From contig NC_071621.1 in assembly GCF_014839835.1 (NCBI RefSeq), forward strand, positions 16,579,402 through 16,643,401: 64,000 nt of DNA, written 5' to 3'. This DNA comes from Dryobates pubescens (taxonomy: Eukaryota; Chordata; Aves; Piciformes; Picidae). This document shows, one piece after another, positions 25,471-36,687 of this stretch (the stretch's first letter is position 1; every line of letters starts with the position of its first letter). Both the position numbers and the translations under genes were made by a program. The notes beneath the pieces are model-generated. The model saw only the letters and a list, made by a program, of their open reading frames with translations, made no database searches and was not told the origin of the DNA.

Positions 25471-26749
25471 AGTGTGGAGTATCCCTTTCCCCCCCCCCAC
25501 TGCCCAGATCTGATGCTGCAAACCAGGAATTGCTTAAAACCTTCCAGTATAAACACAAGATGATTAGCTGAGAAACAGGGGGGGGGGAAATGACAGACTA
25601 GAGGAAGTAGATATCTGATGTTATGTCTGCCAGAAGAGACAAGAAATCCACGTGTAAGCTAAGAGCTGCTGCGATTTAACATCTGCACCAGGTGCTACAA
25701 CCATCCACAGAGGAAAAAGCCTTGGGAAAAGAAATCAAAGTTTGTAAAGAGAGGAAAAAGGAGGAAATATTGGGGGGGGAGGGGGGGGCTTTTGCAAAGG
25801 CAGAGGGAATAATTAAGATTCCTGTTATCAAATACCTCAGGGGGGGGAAAAAAAAAGCCAAACAAAACCACCAAAACTCAGTTATCTTCCACACATGACC
25901 CTCTTCCAAATGCCTCCTAAAATGGCTGGCCAAATAGTTCCTTACACCAAGTCAATCAGGTGATCTATCTTCCCCCCCCCCCCCCCGCCCAAAAAATACA
26001 TCCCAGTTGAACTTGTGCTCCTTGAAGCCTTAATGTGGAAAAGAGCTGTTCCAACACCAAAAAACAACCCCACCTCAAATCAAAGGTTAAAAGGAGCAGA
26101 CCAAAGGAAACCCCTGATGTAAAGGTTCGTAATACATAATAGCAGCCTCAGCACCAAGCTCACCTCCATAGGAGTGAGGAAACGTCAAGATCCATGCCAC
26201 TGGGAGAAGGGAGGGGGGGAAAAAAACCCAACCCACCAAACACAAACAAAACCACAACAGCATTTCATCATCTTCTACCAGCAGAGAGACCAAAGGTGGT
26301 TGGAGGGAGCAAACACCCCACCCTGAGACAGAAGAGTATTTTGCACCTACTCGCAGGATGGCAAAGATCCGAGCGGGATTGCACAAAGCATCCAACAAAT
26401 TAGCGTTTATTTTCTCATCACCACCCCCTCCCCAAAAGAAAAAAACCACCCCAACAACTCCACGAAAGATTCCAAACGGAGGGAGAGAGAGGCCTTTCGC
26501 CGAGGGGAGGAGGACACGTCACTTAAGGCTTGGCTTGGGTTTTGGTGGGGTTTTTTTCCCAACGGCATTAAATATTTAGAGCCTTGGATCCACTTTGCCA
26601 CCACGTTTAAGTCACCCTCCCCACCGAAAAAACCCAAACCCTCACATGGGAAGACGACGGGGATTGAGACGATTGGGGCTGGGATCAAATGAATCAGCAA
26701 CCCTTTCTGGAGAGGTGGCCACTGGCTTTAGGTGGGTTGGGGAGGACTG

Positions 26750-27660
<911 letters not shown>

Positions 27661-27679
27661 AGGGCAACGCGATGACGTT

Positions 27680-28425
27680 CGAGGAGGCCAAGGGCCAGAC
27701 ACTGCATTTGGGTGGCAACAGCCCCAGGAGTGCCCCGGGCTAGGGGAAGAGTGGATGGAAGCTGCCCAGAAGAAAAGGATCGGGGGGGGGGGGGGGTTGG
27801 TTGATAGACAGCTGAAGATGAGCCTGCGAGTGCCGAGGTGGCCCAGAAGGCCACCAGCATCATGGCTTGGATCACCAAGAGTGCAGCCAGCAGCAGCAGG
27901 GAAGGGATTGTCACACTGGACTGGGCACTGGGAAGGCAAAAACTCCTGAGGTCCTTACTACAAGAAAGACATGGAGGGGCTGGAGCAGGTCCCGAGAAGG
28001 GCAACCAAGCTGGGGAGGAGTCTGGACAACAGGACTGGTGAAGAGCAGCTGAGGCACCTGGGGGTGTTGAGCCTGGAGAAAAGGAGGCTGTGGGGAAGAG
28101 TTTCTGGCTCTCTGCAAGTCCCTAAAAGGAGCCTGGAGCCAGGTAAGGGTTGGTCTCTTCTCCAAAGGAACAAGGGAAAGGACAAAAGGAAACAACCACA
28201 AGTTGCACCACAGGAGGTATAAAGTGGACATCAAAATTTCACTACTGCAAGCATGGTCAGGCATTGGAACAGGCTGCCCACGAGGTGGTGGAGTCACCAT
28301 CCCTGGAGGTGTTCAAAAAAGCACAGACATGGCACTTAGGGACATGGTTTAGTGGCCATGGTGGTGTTGAGCTGCTGGTTGGACTTGATGATCTTGGAGG
28401 TTGTTTCCAACCTTAATGAGTCTAT
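27680..28425 (+). mobile_element. CR1 beside the RAB6A CpG island (sense)
   Basis: From GCCAGACACTGCATTTGGG to CAACCTTAATGAGTCTATGG. A 16-G run at 27,782 interrupts the consensus. It begins within about 150 bases of the RAB6A promoter motifs. Confidence 0.9.
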
Positions 28426-28489
28426 GGGTTTCCTGGAGGCTGGGGTGAAATCCTGGTTGTTGATATCACTGAAGTGGGAGAAAGCTGAG

Positions 28490-28795
28490 GACAGACATTT
28501 GAGCAGGGACTGTAGGGACAGGACAAGGTGGGATGGTTTGGAACTCAAAGAGGCAGATTTAGGGCATAGAAAAGGGAGAAAAGTTTTATGCTGAGGGTGG
28601 TGAGAGCCTGTCCCAGGTTGCCCAGAGAGGTGGGACAAGCCCCATCCCTGGAACCATCCCAGGTCAGGCTGGTTGGGGCTCTCAGCAACCTGCTCCAGTT
28701 GGGGATGTCCCTGCTGGGGCTGGAGTGGGTGACCTTGAAAGGACCCTTCCAACCCAAACCAGTCTCTCACTCTGTGCTTCTGTGATGTCCTCAGC
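28490..28795 (+). mobile_element. CR1 fragment (sense)
   Basis: Different subfamily from its left neighbour: CTGGAGTGGGTGACCTTG near the 3' end, finishing CTTCTGTGATG. Confidence 0.88.
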
Positions 28796-29007
28796 AGAAG
28801 CCTCACAGCAGACACTGAGGTTGTCAATTCCCAGTGTCAGCCTTTTGCAGTGCCTGGAGCTGTTGTTTGCAAACAGCTTGGTGCCCCCTCCCAGCCCGGT
28901 GGAGAAGCCAGAACCCCACCTGAGGTGGCCATTTCTCCCTTTAGCTTTTATTTTTTTGCCCATTTCTCCCTATTTTCTCAGCTTGCCCTGGAAGTTCTTC
29001 TATATTC

Positions 29008-29520
29008 AGCACTGGTTAGGCCACACTTTGAGTCCTGTGTCCAGTTCTGGGCTGCTCAGGTTAGGAAGGATGTTGAGTTGCTGGAAGGTGTCCAGAGAAG
29101 GGCAACAAAGCTGGGGAGGGGTCTGGAGCACAGCCCTGTGAGGAGAGGCTGAGGGAGCTGGGGTTGCTTAGCCTGGAGAAGAGGAGGCTCAGGGGAGACC
29201 TTATTGCTGTCTACAACTACCTGAAGGGAGGTTGTAGCCAGGAGGGGGTTGGTCTCTTCTCCCAGGCAACCAGTACCAGAACAAGAGGACACAGTCTCAA
29301 GCTGTGCCAGGGGAGGTTTAGACTGGATGTTAGGTAGAAGTTCTTCACAGAGAGAGTGATTGCCCATTGGAATGGGCTGCCCAGGGAGGTGGTGGTGTCA
29401 CTGTCCCTGGAGATCCTCAAGATAAGACTGGATGAGGCACTTAGTGCCATTGTCTAATTGATTGGATAGGTTGGACTGGATGATCTTGGAGGTCTCTTCC
29501 AACCTGTTTGATTCTATGAT
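29008..29520 (+). mobile_element. CR1 fragment (sense)
   Basis: Starts CACTGGTTAGGCCACACTTT and ends GTTTGATTCTATGATG. Close to the 9,640 copy. Confidence 0.94.
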
Positions 29521-29699
29521 GCAACTCTGCTGCTATGTGGACACCATGCCTCAAATCCATCTCCTCTTAGAAAATAAGACCATGGGTTGAAGCTGACATT
29601 CCTCCATCTCCACATGACCTTGGCTTTGTGAAAGGCCAAAGGGGGCAGAGGTTCTCAGCAAGGATTTGCTTGCAGGAAGGTCAGGACACCACTGAAAAG

Positions 29700-29970
29700 A
29701 GCCTGGCCTCTTCTTCTTGACACCCACCCTTCACATATTTGTGAACATTAAGATCTCCTCCCAGTCTTCTCCAGACTAAACAGCCCCAGGGCCTGGGTTC
29801 CAGTTTGTGCCCCTTGCTCCTTGGCCTGTCCCTGGGCAGCACTCAGCAGATGCCAGCCCCAGCCTCTTGCCCCCCACAGCCCCTTCAGCTCTTGCTGAGC
29901 ACTGCTCAGCTCCCCTCTGGGGCTGCTCTTCTGCAGGCTCTCAGCCCCAGGGCTCTCAGCCTTCCCTCAT
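29700..29970 (-). mobile_element. CR1 fragments (antisense)
   Basis: 29,700-29,790 from one copy (TTCACATATTTGTGAACATT), then 29,795-29,970 from the GAACCCCAGCATGG subfamily without its 3' end. Confidence 0.85.
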
Positions 29971-30393
29971 CAGAGAGGCTCTGTCTCTGCTCATCAAACC
30001 TTCCTGCTCCAAAGATTTCATTCTTGGACTAGCAGCACCCAGGTCCAGAATTAGACATCAATTTCAAACCAAAATGCTCTCTGCTTTCTATTCTAGATCC
30101 TTTCATTTGTACTCCCTCAACATCATTAAAGCTTCTCCACAGGTTTTGTCTTTCCAGGCCTTGAGCTGCTGGGGAACTGAAGAACAAAATGTTGTCTTTA
30201 ATGAGCTGATTAAATTTCAATCAGTTTTAATGAAGACAGGAGCAGGAGCTCACCTTCAGCTTGCACCCAGCCTTTGGGAGCCCTTCCACCAAGCTGTGGC
30301 CCTGGGTCTGTGGTGGCTTCTGTCCCACACCTCTTGAGGGAAAGGAATCCAGACTGGCACAGATCTGACTTAATTCAACATCACTGCTCAAGG
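29971..30393. other. Unassigned intergenic sequence
   Basis: Nothing recognised. Confidence 0.5.
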
Positions 30394-30680
30394 ATTCATA
30401 GATTGATGGAATGGCTTGTGTTGGAAGGGACCTTAAAGCTCATCCAAGTTCCAACCCCCCTGCCATGGGCAAGGACACTTCCCACTAGCCCAGGTTGCTC
30501 AAGGCCTCATTCACCCTGGCCTTGAACACCTCCAGGGTGGGGACATCCACAGCCTCCCTGGGCAACCTGTTCCTGTGTCTCCCCAGCCTCACTGGCAAGA
30601 ATTTCTTCCCCATCTCCAGTCTCAATCTGCCCTCTTCTAGCTTCAATCCATTGTCCCTCATCCTGTCACTCCAAGCCCTT
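30394..30680 (-). mobile_element. CR1 fragment (antisense)
   Basis: ATTCATAGATTGATGGAATG to CATCCTGTCACTCCAAGCC. Confidence 0.92.
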
Positions 30681-30734
30681 GGTGGAGTGGTGACCCTGGT
30701 AGAGTTAAACAATGGTTGGATGGGATGATCAGGA

Positions 30735-30975
30735 TGATTCTTGATAGTGAGGGGTGGGGAGACACTGCTGGCACAGGTTGCCCAGGGAGGCTGTGGATGC
30801 CTCCTCCCTGGAGGTGTTCAAGGCCAGGCTGGATGAGGCCTTGAGCAAGCTGGGCTGGTGGGAGGTGTCCCTGCCCATGGCAGGGGGTTGGAACAGGATG
30901 AGCTTTAAGGTCCTTTTGTGACCCAACCCATTCTATGAAGCTAGAAGGTCTTCTCCAACCACAGCAGTTCTGTGA
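30735..30975 (+). mobile_element. CR1 fragment (sense)
   Basis: Begins TTGATAGTGAGGGGTGGGGA. Its 3' end carries two tails in a row, CATTCTATGAAG and GTTCTGTGACTGTG. Confidence 0.88.
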
Positions 30976-31275
30976 CTGTGACAACCTCTGTTGTCCTTGC
31001 TGGTATGTTGGGATGGATTCAAGGACCTTTCCTGCTGATCCCAGGGAGAGGTCTTGACTTTCCCTCTCCCTCCTGACTGTTAGGAACCATTATTTTTATC
31101 CCCAAAAGCTCTGCTCTTTGCTCAGGCTCAGCATCTCCTTGTGCCAACAAAGGAAAGGTTTCTGCATTGCCTGCCAAAGAGGCTCCAGCCCAAGGGCTGG
31201 TAGAGGATGTGGATGAAGCTTTCAAGATAAAGCAGTTGAGGGACCTGCCTCTGCTCACTGCAGCCAGAGAAAATC

Positions 31276-31525
31276 ATAGAGTCATGGAGTGGTTTGGGTT
31301 GGAAGAGCCCTTCAAAGGTCATCCAGTCCAACACCCTGCAGTCAGCAGGGACAGCTGCAACTGGAGCAGGTTGCTCTGAGCTCCTGACCACCTGACCTGG
31401 AATGGGATGTCCCCCACCTCTCTGGGCAATGTGGGTCAGGGCCTCACCACCCTCTCAGCCAAAAATGTCTCCCTTCTACCTAATTTAAAGCTCCCTCTTG
31501 TAGTTTGAAACCATCAGCCCATTGC
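31276..31525 (-). mobile_element. CR1 fragment (antisense)
   Basis: ATCATAGAGTCATGGAGTGG to CTTGTAGTTTGAAACC. Similar to 49.26 kb. Confidence 0.9.
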
Positions 31526-31639
31526 CATCAGCCCACCCACTCCTGTGGGCCTCAGCCATGGTCCTAGGAGAAGTGCTGCAGAAGGCAGGAGACCCCTGTC
31601 AGAAGGGTTCTCCTAAGGTGCATTTAACCACTTTTTGAT

Positions 31640-32345
31640 TCTGTTTTGGCATCAGACAAGTCCCAAGGAGACTTTCAGATGCTGGATCTTGAGTGCCTTA
31701 GGACAGGTTTGCAGGTTGAGAGAAGGGGCAGGGAGACGGCAAGAGCCTTCAGCACAGGCTGGGATCTACCTCTGTGCAAAGAGACTTGGAGATGCTGGTG
31801 GACAAGCAGCTCAACAGGAGTGACTGCTGTGCTGCAGCAGCCAAATGGCCAAGGAGGTGGTGGCTCACATCACCAAAGGGCATCACCAGCTGAGGTAAAG
31901 AGGTGGACAGGCTGAAGAGGGTGCAGAGAAGGGCCACCAAGGTGAGCTAAGGCCTAGGAAGCTGCCCTGTGAGAAGAAGCTGAGAGAGCTGGAGAAAAGA
32001 AGGTTCAAGGGGAGACCTTGTCACCATGTTGGGTGCAAAGGAGGTGGAGGCTCCCTCCCTTTTGCCAGGGAGCCTCATGGAGAAGACAAGAGGTGATGAG
32101 CTAAGGCCTGGGGAGATTCCCATTGGATACAGGAGGACCATTTTTGACAAGGACAATCAGTCACTGGAACAATCTCTTCAGGGAGGTGGTGGAGTCTCCA
32201 GCACTGGACACTTCTAAGTTGGATTTATCTGAGTAGGGTGCTGTGCCATTTTGTCTAGACCAAGCTTTGGCCAGAAATGGCTGGACCAGATGATCCTTGA
32301 GCTCTCACCCAACCTGGCATCCTTGGGTTCTCTGACTCTGTGTAG
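31640..32345 (+). mobile_element. Older CR1-like copy (sense)
   Basis: Diverged but recognisable: GCAGCTCAACAGGAGTGAC, AGAGAGCTGGAGAAAAGAAG and the 3' end GATGATCCTTGAGCTCTCAC. Likely of another, older subfamily. Confidence 0.75.
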
Positions 32346-32525
32346 GTCACAAACCACCCAGGCATCAGCTCTGCTGCAACTTGTGCTGTGTGCCCCACGC
32401 TGGGTCCTTGACAGGGCACATCCAGCTCTGTGGTGGAGAAGAATCTTCAGCAAACCAGGAGAGGATGGATGAAACAACCTCTCCAGCAAGACCTGGCCCT
32501 CTCAGCAGCCAAGGGAGCCTTCAGA

Positions 32526-32895
32526 ACCACAGAAACATGGAATGGGGTGGGTTGGAAGGGACCTCAAAGCTCATCCAGTTCCAAGCCCCCTGCCATGGGC
32601 AGGGACACCTCACACCAGCCCAGGCTGATCAAGGCCTCATCCAGCCTGGCCTTGAACACCTCCAGGGAGGAGGCATCCACAGCCTCCCTGGGCAGCCTGC
32701 TCCAGTGTCTCCCCACCCTCACTGCCAAGAATTTCTTCCTCATCTCCACTCTCAATCTCTCCTCTTCCAGCTTCAATCCTTTCCCCCTCATCCTGTCACT
32801 CCCAGCCCCTGTCAAAAGTCCTTCCCCAGCTCTCTTGGAGCCCCCTTCAGGTACTGGAAAGCTGCTCTAAGGTCTGCCTGGAGCCTTCTCCCCAA
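32526..32895 (-). mobile_element. CR1 fragment (antisense)
   Basis: 3' end ACATGGAATGGGGTGGGTTG at left. Minus strand reads [20 protein letters not shown]. Confidence 0.93.
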
Positions 32896-33483
32896 AGAAG
32901 GAAGAGCTGCCTTTTGTTTTTCAGCCCAGTAAAGGACTGGCTTGAATTTCTGCAGCTGAATGGAAAAATCAGCAGAGCACTTTTGCTTCTCTTGCTAAGT
33001 GACCCCAAAAGGCAGGGTGGGACTGGGTTAACCTGGCTGTGAAACCATCCATTAATCAAAGGCAGAGCTTGAAGCACACCCCAGTTGGACAGAAGATCCA
33101 CATTTTGAAGAGGGGAAGGGTGCTCAGCTGCCAGAAGCTGCTCAGAGCTGCAGTCTCTTTGTATCCAGGCACAATCAAGAGCAGGAGCCTTTCCCTTTCA
33201 TTGCAAGAGGAGGGATCAGCTTCCATCCAGCTAGGAGGCAGCAGAAATCTGTAGGCTGTAAAGTGCAGGAGCCTGAATGAGATGATTTTATTGTCCCTTC
33301 TGCTCTTAAAATATATCTGCCTGTGCTAGATGCTGGAGAAGCTCTGCAGTGAGGAGCCAGGGTGTAGGACAACAATGGGCACTGGGAGGGGGATCCCTGG
33401 ATTGTGTTCAGTGGTGACTGCTGCACCCCAAACTTGGTCTAGGGCAACACTCCCTCCTCAGCCACATTTTGTGGCTGAATGCT
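32896..33483. other. Unassigned intergenic sequence
   Basis: Nothing recognised. Confidence 0.5.
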
Positions 33484-33750
33484 CACAGAATCTCAGAATC
33501 CCAGCATTGGGTGGGGTGGGAAGGGAGCTCTGGAGCTCAGCCAGGCCGAGCCCCCTGCTCCAGCAGGGCACCCCCAGCAGCTTGCCCAGGAGCAAGTGGG
33601 CAATGGCGTAGCTGCAGGAAGCCTCAGGGCAGGGAGCACAGAATCAGAGACTCATGGGATGGCTCAGGTTGGAAGGGACCACAGAGCTCATCTGCTCCAA
33701 CCTCCACACCATGCCCAGGGACACCTCTCAGCTAGACCCAGCTGCAGGAG
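33484..33750 (-). mobile_element. Two CR1 3' ends (antisense)
   Basis: 33,484-33,595 belongs to the GAACCCCAGCATGG subfamily. 33,638-33,745 belongs to the CTGAGTCTAGC subfamily and sits in the inverted duplication. Confidence 0.88.
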
Positions 33751-34290
33751 AGCTTTGCAAGGATGAATCAACCTCCAGCAGTGGAGAACATGGAAGGAGA
33801 TGAACTTTCCATGGCCAATTAATTATGCAGAGAATGCATCCTGCCAAGCCAGGAGCTGGGTGCTTCACTGGCAACAGATAAGGGAGAAGCTCCCAGGACC
33901 TTCTGCCAGCAAAAGCCTTCTCCTGGTGACTGCAGCAACCTGGCTGCACTGCAGGCACCAAAGAGTTCAATTCCTCAGACTCAGGACAGAACCCCAGCAT
34001 GGAGGTTGGAAGGGAGCTCAGCCAGGCCAAGCCCAGCCTGCTCCAGCAGGGCACCCCCAGCAGCTTGCCCAGCAGCACCATGGCCAGGGGGGGTTGGAAG
34101 CTCTCCACACAAGGAGACTCCACAACCTCTCTGGGCAGCCTGCTCCAGGCCTCCAGCACCCTCACAACAAACAACTTTCTCCTCCTCTTTAGGTGGAACC
34201 TCCTGGCTGCCAGTTTGTGCTTGCTGCCACATGCCATGTCCCTGGGCAGCACTGAGAAGATCCCAGCCCCAGCCCCTTACCCCCCACCCT
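33596..34290 (+). repeat. Inverted copy of the MRPL48 intron 5/exon 6 region
   Basis: 33,749-33,999 matches the reverse complement of 42,907-43,158 with two differences that I can see. To its left a short CR1 tail and GTAGCTGCAGG match the reverse complement of the intron 5 end and the first bases of exon 6 (43,946-43,961), less perfectly. Relative to the other copy, about 650-700 bases of CR1 are missing after TCAGCTAGAC. Confidence 0.8.
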
Positions 34291-34340
34291 CTAGATATTG
34301 ATTAGCATTAAGAAGATGCCCTCCCAGTTTTCTCCAGGCT
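33987..34340 (-). mobile_element. CR1 fragment (antisense)
   Basis: AGAACCCCAGCATGGAGG to TTTTCTCCAGGCTAGAG. It is shared, in inverse orientation, with the copy at 42,421-42,905. Confidence 0.9.
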
Positions 34341-35859
34341 AGAGAAGTCCCCATGAGGAGCAGAGGGTTTAGTGGGGTGTAGACTTGCTCCATCAGCACA
34401 CAACAGCTGAGGTCACAGAACAGGTTGTGAGCATGACCTGCTCTTAATTACAGTGGCTGTCATGGCCTCCTCCCACAAATGCAGGGCCAGGCAGTTCCCT
34501 TCCAGTCACAGCAGCCCCTCCTCTGCCATGGAATTTCCTCCAGGGCTGCAAAGTTCACAAGAGGAGAAGCCAAACTTTCCTGGGATGGGAGTGCCAGCCT
34601 CAACCCAGCTCAGATTCCAACTCAAGTTCCTTGCTCAAAAGTCATCCAACAAGTGTCAGTGCCAGGGTGGCCCTGCCTGGGGCTGTCCAGGTGGGGATCA
34701 AAGGGCAGCACAACATCTCTGCCACATGAGCAGTTTTATGGTGTCCAGGGAGTGTCACAAAGCCACAGCTGGGAGTGTGTCCCCTTGCAAAACATGCAGA
34801 GAGAGCAAAGGTGGTGCAAATGCCCTCTGCTATCTCCATGTGCTGAGCAGGTAGGGTGGAAAAGGTGGCAGAGAGCCCACAGGAGCTCTTCTGGCAGCCA
34901 GACCTTGCCCTCTCCTGTTCATTCTCTACCCTCCATGCACCAGATCACAATGAGGATGAGCATCTGGGCTGTCAGCTGTGTGGTGGGAGCTCCAGGCAGT
35001 GAGAAATGCAGGCTAGGGCCTGGCAGGATGGATCACAGAGCAGAAATTGAATGCTCAAGCCTGGCCTGCAGCAGAGGAGAATTGCTACATCAAGGGGCAC
35101 TGATGAACTGGAGAGAGAAAATCCATCATGAGCCCTAACAGCTCCAGACAAAAGCAATCAGAGCAGCAATCAGTCAGCAACGCTGGAAATCCTGACTTGA
35201 AATCACAGCTGCCAGGCTGCTGCTGCCCAGGACAGCCCTGAGACAGGGGGCTCAGGGAAGTGGGCAGGAGCATCTGCCAGGCAAGAAGGGGGAAATTTGG
35301 GCCTGATAGGAGGGAGGGGTGTGAGAAAGGGCCTAGGAGACATGAAGGTTTGTATTGGAGATAGCCTGGTGAAGAAGAAGAGGGTGGAAAAGAGAAGAGG
35401 GTGGAAGAGACAAGAGGGGGCCATTTGCAACAGGATGCATTCTCCCAAGCCAACTCCAGAGTGACTGGTTCAGGGGGCACACAGGGGCATGCAGCACCCA
35501 TCTCCTCTCACCCAATCTGCCAGGCAGACCTCTGCTTTGCCCACCTCTTCTCCCACTGGGATACACATGCTGCAAAGCAGGGAGCTCCCCACCAGCCCAT
35601 CCTTCCTGCAGGCTTCCCACTTGAAAACGCTTTAAGGAAGCGCCGGCAGACAGCAGCTGGGATCAAAGTGCTGGCACCGAGGCAGGATTCACTCCGTCCT
35701 CAGAGGCAGCAGCAGCTTGCTGCTGAAAGAAGAGTCGGGCTTTCCTTCCCCCACAAGCCAAAAGTACAAGGGCCACAGAGCTGCTGCCGCACTGCTTCAC
35801 TTTCAAGGCCGGTGGCAGCCTGCCAACGCAGACACAGCTGACCCCGGCCCCATCACACA
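34341..35859. other. CR1-free stretch upstream of MRPL48
   Basis: About 1.5 kb between the CR1 block and the CpG island, with open frames up to 219 codons but no recognisable domain and no supporting splice structure. It may hold distal promoter elements. Confidence 0.45.
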
Positions 35860-36232
35860 TCTGCTGCCGGCAGGGCAAGGGCCAGCCCTGCCTCTGCCCC
35901 CACTGCAAAAGGCCCTTTTACAGCGCTCGCTCCAGCTGGCAGGGCCGGACCGGGCAGGTCGAGTTTCAGATCCTTTGGCCCTGCCCCAGGCCTGCACACC
36001 CAGGCCGGCCTCAGGCACCCCACAGGCCCTGCCTCCCAGCTGGAGCAGGGGCTCCCACTGGGGCCCTGGCCTGGAACCCCACAGCCGGCGGGGACAACGT
36101 GAGCCGGCTAAGGGCTGACGAACGCAGCTCCCCTCACCTTGAAGCCTGTTCCCTCCTCACTGCCTCACTGCATCGCCTCTCCCAGCTCAGAGAGCTGCCT
36201 CTAACATGGAGGCGGCAAGGCAGGAGCGAGTA

Positions 36233-36320
36233 GGCCACACTCAAGATGGCCGCCGAGCCGGGCGCCAGCTCAGCCCGGCCACACTCAAGATGGCCGCACG
36301 CGGAATCCAATCAGCGTGCG
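36233..36320. repeat. 44-bp promoter duplication carrying YY1-like sites
   Basis: GGCCACACTCAAGATGGCCG occurs at 36,233 and again at 36,277, a 44-base step. The unit therefore doubles one YY1-like motif. Confidence 0.8.
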
Positions 36321-36666
36321 AGGAGCGAGCAGGGGGCTGGGCCACGGCTAGCAGGGTGCGTGGCGCTGGGCGTGGGGATGGCTGTGCCGCCGCCATGGTG
36401 ATGGCGCTGCCGCGGGTGTCTCTGAGGGGGCGACGAATTATCCTCCTTTACCGTCTCCTCAGGCCCTGCCTACGCTTTCCTTAAGAAGCCTGGGGCCCTG
36501 CGAGTCCCGAAATGGTCGCCACTCCCTTCCCTGGGAGGTCTCGGAGGGCGGAACGCAAGGGCGGGAGCTGCGGGCCGCGGGGGGCCCGAGCGGAGCACGC
36601 ACCGAGGCGCGGTGCCGGGGGGGGACGCTTTGAGCGAGGGACCGAGCTGCGGGCCGAGGCGCCAGG

Positions 36667-36687
36667 ATGAGCGCGGCCCTGCCGAAG
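36667..36687 (+). CDS. MRPL48: MRPL48 exon 1
   Basis: The exon reads MSAALPK and is followed by donor AAG|GTACCG. The start lies in the CpG island, and the human protein likewise begins with a seven-residue first exon before VLCLR. Confidence 0.85.

Larger units (their letters stand above)
23936..26749. other. CR1-poor intronic block next to RAB6A exon 1
   Basis: The longest CR1-free stretch of the left half. It has many G or C homopolymers and a TA-rich run. Its freedom from insertions could reflect regulatory constraint near the promoter, but I see no specific element. Confidence 0.5.

Noticed and set aside
1-26000. Further RAB6A exons
   Set aside because: I looked on the minus strand for the GKTSLITRFMYDSF and DTAGQERF blocks and saw neither, so I do not claim any exon beyond the first.
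36206-36484. 92-codon plus-strand frame in the MRPL48 promoter
   Set aside because: GC-rich promoter sequence containing the duplicated YY1-like motif; no family resemblance and upstream of the real start.
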